A program made the position numbers and the translations under genes. A model generated the notes under the pieces. It had not been told where the DNA came from. It ran no database searches and saw only the letters and a program-made list of their open reading frames with translations. From assembly GCA_018054005.1 (NCBI GenBank), contig JAGPKI010000088.1, forward strand, positions 1 to 5,989: 5,989 bases of DNA, in the 5' to 3' direction. This document shows positions 1 through 5,149 of the stretch, piece by piece; position 1 is the first letter of the stretch, and each line of letters starts with the position of its first letter. This stretch comes from Caldisericia bacterium. GTDB lineage: Bacteria; Caldisericota; Caldisericia; UBA6126; JAGPKI01.

Positions 1-10
1 GTCCCCAATA

Positions 11-217
11 TTAAATCGTCTCCCATTTCTTCCACTTGGGGCAGGTAGCATTTCCCTGTTTTGGCTGATTATTCTGTGCAATGCAAGGAAAGCCCCCGGA
101 CTCAGCTTTAATTGAATATATTTTGTTTGATATAAATCTCGATGGCTCTCTTTTGCCCTGCCAATAGGCACAAGTAGCACATTTCTTCTCATTTGCGAGA
201 ACAGTAAAATTTGACAT
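11..217 (-). CDS. 68-residue four-cysteine protein, probable zinc or metal site
   Basis: This small, basic, soluble protein has four Cys: C13-x2-C16, C45 and C59. They are set among Trp-containing motifs CATCAYWQGKRE (13-24), GGFPC (41-45) and CPKWKKW (59-65). From memory, similar small proteins with a CxxCxYWxGxR start and a CxxWxxW end occur scattered in proteobacterial genomes and mobile elements without an assigned role. I cannot verify that here. Four cysteines in two half-sites suggest a zinc-binding module, but a disulfide-bonded form cannot be excluded. The ATG at 217 is preceded by AAGGGGGTG with a seven-base spacer. The gene is last in the row visible here, 38 bases after the propeller-repeat stop. 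What follows beyond position 1 is unknown, and the ten bases after the stop hold no visible terminator. Confidence 0.8.
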   Translation of the reverse strand: MSNFTVLANEKKCATCAYWQGKREPSRFISNKIYSIKAESGGFPCIAQNNQPKQGNATCPKWKKWETI

Positions 218-229
218 GACACTTCACCC

Positions 230-248
230 CCTTGTTAAATCTTCAAGG
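230..248. other. Short inverted repeat over the ribosome site of the last gene
   Basis: CCTTG and CAAGG (plus strand 230-234 and 244-248) are separated by nine bases, in the 38-base gap before the 68-residue gene. In the mRNA the second arm falls on the AAGGGGGTG ribosome site (225-233). A hairpin could partly mask that site. Five base pairs is weak, and there is no U-tract, so this is not a terminator. Confidence 0.35.
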
Positions 249-255
249 ACTGAGT

Positions 256-456
256 TTAAATTGTGGTTTTGAGGAATCCCGTATTTATATCGTATACTCT
301 TATTCTCTTGTCGCCACATACAATTGACACAAGATTGCCCTCAGTATCGGCCTTTACTATTCCGTCAAAGATGGCGCAGTTTATTACACGCTTGAGAGCG
401 CCGGTTTCGGCATCATATATTTCAAGTGCTTTCTTCTGTATTTTTATCACATACAA
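256..456 (-). CDS. 66-residue protein with two beta-propeller-like (WD40/PQQ-like) strand repeats
   Basis: This small protein contains the same motif twice: ALEIYDAETGALKRVI (10-25) and RIRVYDINTGFLKTTI (51-66), exactly 41 residues apart (Tyr14 to Tyr55). The pattern [IV]-Y-D-x-x-T-G-x-L-K is the outer-strand and turn signature of WD40 or PQQ-type propeller blades, whose blades are about 40 residues long. Between the two lies another strand-rich stretch with a D-x-x-G turn (37-46). The whole protein is thus roughly one and a half blades. A closed propeller needs at least four, so it must oligomerise, pair with another protein, or be a remnant. The ribosome site is excellent and the frame is clean, which argues for a real gene. 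It starts 16 bases after the PH-domain stop. Ligand and role are unknown. Confidence 0.78.
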   Translation of the reverse strand: MYVIKIQKKALEIYDAETGALKRVINCAIFDGIVKADTEGNLVSIVCGDKRIRVYDINTGFLKTTI

Positions 457-464
457 TTTGCAAT

Positions 465-473
465 ACCTCCTTT
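465..473 (-). promoter_or_regulatory. Near-perfect ribosome site that fixes the TTG start of the propeller-repeat gene
   Basis: The coding strand reads AAAGGAGGT, a full-length match to the anti-SD tail of 16S rRNA. It overlaps the TGA stop of the PH-domain gene and lies eight bases before the TTG at 456. The nearby ATG (452-450) is out of frame and is followed at once by TGA. The in-frame GTG at 450 would be 14 bases away. TTG is therefore the start, and translation is probably coupled to the upstream gene. Confidence 0.85.
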
Positions 474-856
474 CAACTTTCTGAACCCATAGAGAATTCC
501 TGAAACTTTTTCCTGAAGACCAGCGGCTTCCTTATGTCCGAGAAAGACTCCTTTGTCCCGCCGGTACCAACTATCGTAACCGTTCCATATCCTAAAATTC
601 TTGCCATTATACCCTGCTCAACGTTGACGGATTCAATCTTCTGCAGATTCATCTCAAGGGTTTTCCTTCTTATCAGACCTACTTTGACGATAACACGTTT
701 GTTTGTAATAACGAATTCGCTTGTAGCACGCCTGATCAAAGGGGACAACCACAAGGTAAACAATGCACGTAACGTAAAGTATATGCGCCAGTGAAGTTTT
801 GTCTCATAGACAACATGCTCACCCTTTATTAGTATGGAATTTACATAACGTCCCAA
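473..856 (-). CDS. PH domain-containing membrane protein (DUF304 / bPH_2 type)
   Basis: This 127-residue protein matches the bacterial PH-domain family related to YdbT/DUF304. The N-terminal motif IKGEHVVYETKLHW (10-23) is typical. A short hydrophobic stretch follows (about 25-41, interrupted by Arg30), then the PH-like core: RATSEFVITNKRVIVKVG (43-60), IRRKTLEMNLQKIESVNVEQ (62-81), a GRILGYG-like ARILGYG (85-91), then TVTIVGTGGTKE (92-103) and the closing helix (111-121). Family members normally carry a two-span membrane hairpin between the first motif and the core. Here only about 17 nonpolar residues are present, enough for one span at most. These proteins sit on the inner membrane, but their ligands are mostly unknown. 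The gene uses TTG with a strong ribosome site and ends 16 bases before the next start. Family confidence is high; function is unknown. Confidence 0.9.
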   Translation of the reverse strand: MGRYVNSILIKGEHVVYETKLHWRIYFTLRALFTLWLSPLIRRATSEFVITNKRVIVKVGLIRRKTLEMNLQKIESVNVEQGIMARILGYGTVTIVGTGGTKESFSDIRKPLVFRKKFQEFSMGSES

Positions 857-860
857 ATAC

Positions 861-870
861 AGTCCTCCTC
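861..870 (-). promoter_or_regulatory. Ribosome binding site that fixes the TTG start of the PH-domain gene
   Basis: The coding strand reads GAGGAGGACT, with the AGG core seven bases before the TTG at 856. The only nearby ATG (846-844) is out of frame, and the next in-frame Met is residue 69, inside the PH fold. The conserved N-terminal motif (KGEHVVYETKLHW) needs the TTG start. Confidence 0.85.
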
Positions 871-882
871 GCCATTAACGCA

Positions 883-898
883 AAACTATCAAACTATC
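883..898. repeat. Two-copy 8-bp tandem repeat at the zinc-ribbon stop codon
   Basis: AAACTATC occurs twice in direct succession (plus strand). On the coding strand this is GATAGTTT twice, overlapping the TGA stop of the zinc-ribbon gene and running into the 40-base gap before the PH-domain gene. With only two units it may be a simple slippage product. No function is implied. Confidence 0.6.
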
Positions 899-1112
899 AT
901 AGCAATGCATTCGTAATTATTTCGGTTAAATCTATTTCGTCGGAATCTTTCCCTTTCTTTTCAGATTTCTTTTGGGTTGCAGCCGGAGAAGCAGATGTCG
1001 ATGCTGTCTTTTTAGCAGCTAACTTATTCCATTCAGGCAACCATTCACCACAATGCTTGCATTTGATGGCTTCGTCCTTAATATCTTCAGCGCAGAATGG
1101 GCATGTTTTCAT
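897..1112 (-). CDS. Small zinc-ribbon protein with low-complexity linker and acidic tail
   Basis: This 71-residue protein starts with a compact Cys4 zinc ribbon: C4-x2-C7 and C18-x2-C21, in the form CPFCAEDIKDEAIKCKHCGE. That pattern is typical of the short zinc-ribbon domains found at the ends of many bacterial membrane or regulatory proteins, and it should bind one structural Zn2+. A Trp-containing stretch (24-28) follows, then an Ala/Ser/Thr/Lys-rich linker (about 32-56) that is probably disordered, and a C-terminal acidic-hydrophobic motif (DEIDLTEIITNALL, 58-71) that could be a short docking helix. The ATG is preceded by GAAAGG seven to eight bases upstream and lies 20 bases after the HEAT-like stop. 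The protein is probably a cytoplasmic adaptor; its partner is not known. Ribbon assignment is firm, role is not. Confidence 0.87.
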   Translation of the reverse strand: MKTCPFCAEDIKDEAIKCKHCGEWLPEWNKLAAKKTASTSASPAATQKKSEKKGKDSDEIDLTEIITNALL

Positions 1113-1132
1113 TGTCTGTACCTTTCAAAGTA

Positions 1133-3916
1133 TCAGAAGTCCTCTTCACTTAGAAAGCAATCTTTTACAAAATCCTTTACTGATGATATACCGTCTTGAT
1201 TTTTATAACGGTAATCAATGTTGACATCAAGAATTGTTTTTTTGGTTCTTATGTTTATATCCTTAGAGGTAAGTAATTTATAGAACATAGGCTTTATCAT
1301 AATCGTAATGTACTTGCCATCAGACGCTTTTATTTTATCAACAACATGTTCTATCAATAGATCAATTTTCTTTTTTATATCTACTTCTGCTTTTTTAAAT
1401 TGGCCAATCATTGCCAGCATCAAACTGTCAAATTTATTAAAAAATACGTCATCGTTGATCTCTTTTACATATGTGTCTATACCATTTATTATTACGCCTA
1501 TTTTCCCGGACAATTTTGCGTCTTTGATAATATTTGCCATTTTAACGTTATCAAATACTTTATTCTTGCATAAAATGTTCTCCAATGAATATTTGACTAT
1601 TTCATTGTCTTCTGACTTATGGACTACATCATAAAATATCTCAAGATTTTCTTTTTCAAATAAATTTATTTCCTTGAATTTTTCAATGATTCTTCTTTTT
1701 GCTTCTGGTTTTGTTGCCTGCCGCAAAAGAAGTTTTATTAGATAATTACTTTGTCCTGACGAAAGAAAATTATTAATCTGTGTTGGTGTCAATGTGCTAA
1801 GTTTTATCGTTAAAGCTTCATAGAATAACTCATCACTGCTTTCTTCCGCGCTTTTAATACACGATGCAGCAACCTCTCTATTCCTCAAATTGACAAAATC
1901 ATCAAGATATTTATCTATAATAATTTTTTTTACATCGTTACTTGTTTTGCTTTTACTCAGGATTTTACTAAAAACTGGTTTAAATAATATGTCTTCTTCG
2001 GGACTGCCTTGAAGTCTGTTGAGAATAGCCATTGATACTCTATTGAGAGTCTGAGTATCCAATTTTTCAAAATCATTATGATTATAAATTGAGTCCAGCA
2101 ATCTCTCAACATTCTCTTTTGAAAAAGTTTTGTTTCCATCAAAATAATCTGCAATTTCTTTGATAATTGTGTTAGTCTTCTCTGAATTTGCTTTTTCAAT
2201 AATATTCGCAATGGTCCCATTATCGAAAACATCCTTTTTATTTATAACGGTTTTTAAGATATGTTGAATAATAGAACTATTTTGCAAATCTTTAAGTATA
2301 TCGTAGAATAAATCTGTAATTTTTTTGTCGGTGTCACTTTTGAATTTGTCTATCAGTCTTTTAATTTCACTTTTTTCCAATTTTTCGTCTTCTCTAAGGA
2401 AGATATTCCTGAAAATAGTTTTTCCCTTGTCAACAATAAAGCTATTAAGCTTCTCAGTGGATTGTTCATTACATAATTTTTCTAAAAGAAGATGATAAAA
2501 TTTATGAATGATTTTCTGATTACTTGTGTCATCGTCCTTCATTTCAATTATTTTTTCGTAATTGCTATATTGAGTTTCTAAATGTTTCATTAATATTTCA
2601 AGAGATTTTTCTCTTAACGCTGTATCTGTTTTACTGTTCGTTGTAAGGTCGGTTAAAATGTTTATTATCTGATCATGATATTTTTTGTAATTTTCGTTAT
2701 TCAGCAGTGAATTAAATTGTTCTAAAGCGTTTATCTGAACTGCTTTTTCTTTTTGCCATTGAATTTTACTGCCAAAATCTTCTTCTGTCGGTCTATCAAA
2801 AAGAAATCCCTTTAATATATCAATTGTTATGTAACCGCAATCACCAAGATTATTGATGGTCTGAATTCGAAGAGTTTCATCTGGAGAACACGTTATGAAA
2901 TTAACTACAACCTTTTTCAAACTATTTAAAAAAGATTGTTCATAGTTTTCTAAAAAGGCAGTATCTGCAAAAGTAATTTTTATGATCCTTCCGTATTGCG
3001 AAATCAAAGTATCAATTAAGACATTTCTTTCATTTTCAAAGCTGTCCAGCACTGAATTGTCTATATTTGGCGGCAAATTTTTTCTAGTAGAGAAAAATTG
3101 CATAATATTTAGCACTTTATCTCTATCTTCAACTAACGGGTAAATTAATTTTCTATCTCTTATGTTTTCTAGCGCATCCTTCAAACCATTAAGCACTGCA
3201 TTATATAAATCAGTTACCTTATCTTTTGTAATGCATTCAGCCCAGGAATTAATACCTAACGCTCCTCCAATAAATTCTTTTGTTTTTTTACCAATGCTTT
3301 TATCTTTATGTTCCTCGCTGAACTCTAAATTCTTTATTATTGCGAGGATTCTATCCAAAGAAAAGAATACTTCTTTTGATGTGTTTATCGTCAATATTTT
3401 GATCGCATCTTTAGCGGTTTCAAAATCAGTTACTTTAATCGATTTTCTTTTTGTCACTTCATCGAATAACATACACACTTTTTCGTCGATTTCGTCAATG
3501 CCCAAACCATCTATCGAATCCAATAAATCTTTACAAAAACCAAGAAAAGAGTTTCTTGCTTCAGCACTAGACAAGTGTTCTTTGTTGATTAAGTCTATGA
3601 ACTTTACTCCAAACTTACCGCAATTGCTAAATAGAATATCAATTTTTTTAGGATTTGCCCCTATATGATCTCGAATCATACTTTTAAACTTGTCAAAGTC
3701 CTTTAAATCCTCACTATCATAATCCAAGGATAACTCTTTAGCCAGCTTTCTCGCCGCTTTTACATTATCCTCATTTTTTAGGTCCGTAAATCCTTTTATC
3801 TTTTCTTTTATCTTTTCTTTTTCTGAGGTTATCCATATACTTAAAGCTTCTGATACCCCTTCTTTTTGTGATTTAGTTAATTCATTACCTTCCACTTTTT
3901 TAATTTCCGTTGTCAT
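1133..3916 (-). CDS. Giant all-helical HEAT/ARM-like repeat protein with internal duplication
   Basis: This protein has 927 residues from the chosen ATG at 3916, or 935 from an upstream in-frame ATG at 3940. I prefer 3916 because AGGGGG lies six bases before it, whereas the upstream ATG has a weaker AAGG and would add only eight residues. It is almost entirely helical, Lys/Glu/Asn/Ile-rich, with no signal peptide or membrane span. A charged, possibly coiled-coil N-terminus (about 20-65) is followed by a helical region. HEAT-like units with an L-R-x-x-x-x-x-x-L pattern appear near 345-365, 390-405 and 433-446. The C-terminal half (about 433-667 and 676-897) is a diverged tandem duplication. 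Such superhelical scaffolds usually bind proteins or nucleic acid; the partner here is unknown. Its gene follows the membrane-protein gene directly, so it may sit on that protein's cytoplasmic tail. GC looks lower than in the flanking small genes. No enzymatic motif was found. Confidence 0.87.
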   Translation of the reverse strand: MTTEIKKVEGNELTKSQKEGVSEALSIWITSEKEKIKEKIKGFTDLKNEDNVKAARKLAKELSLDYDSEDLKDFDKFKSMIRDHIGANPKKIDILFSNCGKFGVKFIDLINKEHLSSAEARNSFLGFCKDLLDSIDGLGIDEIDEKVCMLFDEVTKRKSIKVTDFETAKDAIKILTINTSKEVFFSLDRILAIIKNLEFSEEHKDKSIGKKTKEFIGGALGINSWAECITKDKVTDLYNAVLNGLKDALENIRDRKLIYPLVEDRDKVLNIMQFFSTRKNLPPNIDNSVLDSFENERNVLIDTLISQYGRIIKITFADTAFLENYEQSFLNSLKKVVVNFITCSPDETLRIQTINNLGDCGYITIDILKGFLFDRPTEEDFGSKIQWQKEKAVQINALEQFNSLLNNENYKKYHDQIINILTDLTTNSKTDTALREKSLEILMKHLETQYSNYEKIIEMKDDDTSNQKIIHKFYHLLLEKLCNEQSTEKLNSFIVDKGKTIFRNIFLREDEKLEKSEIKRLIDKFKSDTDKKITDLFYDILKDLQNSSIIQHILKTVINKKDVFDNGTIANIIEKANSEKTNTIIKEIADYFDGNKTFSKENVERLLDSIYNHNDFEKLDTQTLNRVSMAILNRLQGSPEEDILFKPVFSKILSKSKTSNDVKKIIIDKYLDDFVNLRNREVAASCIKSAEESSDELFYEALTIKLSTLTPTQINNFLSSGQSNYLIKLLLRQATKPEAKRRIIEKFKEINLFEKENLEIFYDVVHKSEDNEIVKYSLENILCKNKVFDNVKMANIIKDAKLSGKIGVIINGIDTYVKEINDDVFFNKFDSLMLAMIGQFKKAEVDIKKKIDLLIEHVVDKIKASDGKYITIMIKPMFYKLLTSKDINIRTKKTILDVNIDYRYKNQDGISSVKDFVKDCFLSEEDF
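1226..1891 (-). repeat. Internal protein repeat, copy B of the HEAT-like protein
   Basis: This is the second copy of the duplication, residues about 676-897 counted from the ATG at 3916. The strongest block is KNKVFDNVKMANIIKDA at about 784-800, which matches the copy A block 224 residues earlier. The order of every matched block is the same in both copies. Only a short linker separates the copies, and about 30 residues with an acidic end (SEEDF) follow copy B. Confidence 0.75.
1916..2620 (-). repeat. Internal protein repeat, copy A (about 230 residues) of the HEAT-like protein
   Basis: This is the first copy of a diverged tandem protein duplication, residues about 433-667 counted from the ATG at 3916. 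By eye, matching blocks recur in the same order about 222-229 residues later: LNSFI with INNFL, KRLIDKFK with RRIIEKFK, LFYDIL with IFYDVV, KKDVFDNGTIANIIEKA with KNKVFDNVKMANIIKDA, and KPVFSKIL with KPMFYKLL. The nucleotides of the VFDN blocks differ at many third positions, so the duplication is old. Confidence 0.75.
3794..3817 (-). repeat. Exact 12-bp tandem duplication in the N-terminal coding region of the HEAT-like gene
   Basis: The 12-mer TTTTATCTTTTC (plus strand) is repeated exactly twice, 3794-3805 and 3806-3817. It lies in the coding region for the Lys/Glu/Ile stretch near residue 35 (protein motif KEKIKEKIK). Twelve bases keep the frame, so copy-number change would lengthen or shorten a helix without breaking the protein. 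Confidence 0.7.
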
Positions 3917-3939
3917 ATTGGTCCCCCTATTTGGACACA

Positions 3940-5148
3940 TTAATCGCCTTTTTTTATTTTTTCTAACTCATCTATAAAATCATCTTTTGAAGTGAGATGT
4001 TTTCTTTCACCTGGTTTTCCATATTCTTCGGGTAAATTTGAAGAATATTGATATTCGTCTTCTAAAGAATCATAAAACTTCACAGGATCGCTGACGATAG
4101 TTTTTCCGTCTTTAATCAACAAATTAAACGATTCATCATTATTGACATGTTTTATAAATTCTGGAGGATAGTGTTTTTTTAAAAACTTTTTAAACAACTT
4201 TTTTCTATCTTTTATAAATTTATCGCAATACCAAATACCCGGCAAAAAAGAAAGTAGAAACACTATAAATGCAGCATACTGAAACAATGTCATCGACTCA
4301 GAGTAGAGAATCCGTAACGAGTCAGTTGTCAGTGCCTTTTCTAAAAGATTGCCCAAAGACTTCCAAAAATCAGACTGTGCTTCTATAACAACAAAAATAA
4401 GTACTACACCGCAAACTAAACATAAACCTATTAACGGCAACAATAGACCGGTGGAAATAATAACTTTCCCTATTTTTTTTGTTGTTTCCAAGCCTATGCC
4501 AAGGACTTTGCTTGCTAAACTGCTTGATTTTGCCATATTTACATCTTTCCTTGTTTTAAACAAGTCCCAAATGTATTTAACGGCAAAAACGGCAGCAATT
4601 CCAAAAATCAACCATCTCATTGTCGTATTTCCGCTTATGAATTGCTGGTAAGGATTTTGTGAGAGAAGGTACTGGCTCCCTACTTTAATTATAAACATCA
4701 TCATCCCCAAAATCAAAAGCGAGAGTGGCTCAAAGAACCTCATAAAATCATTATTTTTTGCCAACACAAGATTAGAAAAAATAAAATATGCCATTAAACC
4801 CCACTGGAAGATTCCAAATCCCGATAAAGGAAACAAAACAATACTGAAAAAAGCTGTAAACGCAAATACGTCACCAATAAAAAAAAATAATCTTTTAGGT
4901 ACAGCAAGGGCATATTGGTCATACATAACTTCATAATATTTATCATAAATATAGGCAACAACAACTCCAAACATCAGGTACACTATGGAGTCCGGCCAAA
5001 AAATGATTTTTAACCTGAGATTGCCGTTTCTGCTCATGTACAGCGATGATAGATACAGGGTCCATACTCCTAAGGTAAATTTTAAGGTTCCATAAAACAT
5101 GGCATTTTTAAAAACCCTTCTATATTCAGGATGACCATTGTCAGACAT
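3940..5148 (-). CDS. Polytopic inner-membrane protein, about 8 TM segments, family not recognised
   Basis: This is a 402-residue integral membrane protein of unknown family. Hydrophobic segments lie near residues 15-37, 48-68, 87-107, 111-131, 140-158, 177-197, 229-255 and 287-306. An even count puts both ends in the cytoplasm, which agrees with the strongly basic stretch right after the last span (about 309-326, rich in Lys and Arg). The tail (about 307-402) is hydrophilic and charged, and is a plausible docking surface for the soluble neighbours. The ATG at 5148 has an SD-like GGGAGG seven bases upstream and follows the previous stop by one base. The stop overlaps or nearly abuts the HEAT-like gene. 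A T9 run (coding strand, 4879-4887) encodes part of a Phe run without breaking the frame. I saw no transporter signature, kinase motif or conserved charged residue inside a span. A scaffold, channel or anchor are all possible. Confidence 0.88.
   Translation of the reverse strand: MSDNGHPEYRRVFKNAMFYGTLKFTLGVWTLYLSSLYMSRNGNLRLKIIFWPDSIVYLMFGVVVAYIYDKYYEVMYDQYALAVPKRLFFFIGDVFAFTAFFSIVLFPLSGFGIFQWGLMAYFIFSNLVLAKNNDFMRFFEPLSLLILGMMMFIIKVGSQYLLSQNPYQQFISGNTTMRWLIFGIAAVFAVKYIWDLFKTRKDVNMAKSSSLASKVLGIGLETTKKIGKVIISTGLLLPLIGLCLVCGVVLIFVVIEAQSDFWKSLGNLLEKALTTDSLRILYSESMTLFQYAAFIVFLLSFLPGIWYCDKFIKDRKKLFKKFLKKHYPPEFIKHVNNDESFNLLIKDGKTIVSDPVKFYDSLEDEYQYSSNLPEEYGKPGERKHLTSKDDFIDELEKIKKGD
3949..3955 (-). 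promoter_or_regulatory. Possible -1 slippery heptamer A AAA AAA at the membrane-protein / HEAT-like junction
   Basis: The coding strand carries A7, read in the membrane-protein frame as ATA AAA AAA, which is the phasing of an X XXY YYZ slippery site. The zero-frame stop TAA follows after two more codons. A -1 slip enters the frame of the HEAT-like gene with no stop before its ATGs. I see no strong upstream SD-like stimulator and only a weak four-pair hairpin downstream (GTCC with GGAC). A7 runs are expected by chance in such AT-rich DNA. Confidence 0.3.
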
Positions 5149-5149
5149 A

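Noticed and set aside
270..320. Possible internal promoter (TATAAA-like box) before the last gene
   Set aside because: An AT-rich box is present in the end of the propeller-repeat gene, but no convincing -35 element was found at the right distance.
303..330. CTTGT/ACAAG inverted repeat
   Set aside because: The stem is only five pairs with a loop of about 17 bases inside coding sequence, which is expected by chance.
263..794. Plus-strand open frames of 73 and 86 codons
   Set aside because: They are antisense to the propeller-repeat and PH-domain genes, which have strong motifs and ribosome sites.
799..1224. 141-codon open frame on the plus strand
   Set aside because: It runs antisense across the zinc-ribbon gene and two gene boundaries. 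The minus-strand genes show clear family motifs and ribosome sites.
1957..2232. 91-codon open frame on the minus strand in another frame
   Set aside because: It is inside the HEAT-like gene, within copy A of the duplication. The main frame carries the repeat matches, so this is a shadow.
3162..3668. 168-codon open frame on the plus strand
   Set aside because: It lies wholly antisense to the HEAT-like gene, has Ser/Ile/Leu-rich composition typical of a reverse-strand shadow, and no supporting ribosome site was noted.
1133..3940. A third copy of the 224-residue unit in the N-terminal half of the HEAT-like protein
   Set aside because: A short resemblance (KVTDLYNAVL near residue 235 to KITDLFYDIL) exists, but the offset is about 300 and flanking blocks do not match.
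4349..4651. 100-codon plus-strand frame
   Set aside because: It is antisense to membrane spans of the 8-TM protein and shows no family resemblance.
4879..4887. A9/T9 run as a second frameshift site or a pseudogene sign
   Set aside because: The membrane-protein frame is intact on both sides, and no useful alternative frame follows, so it is simply a Phe-rich span.
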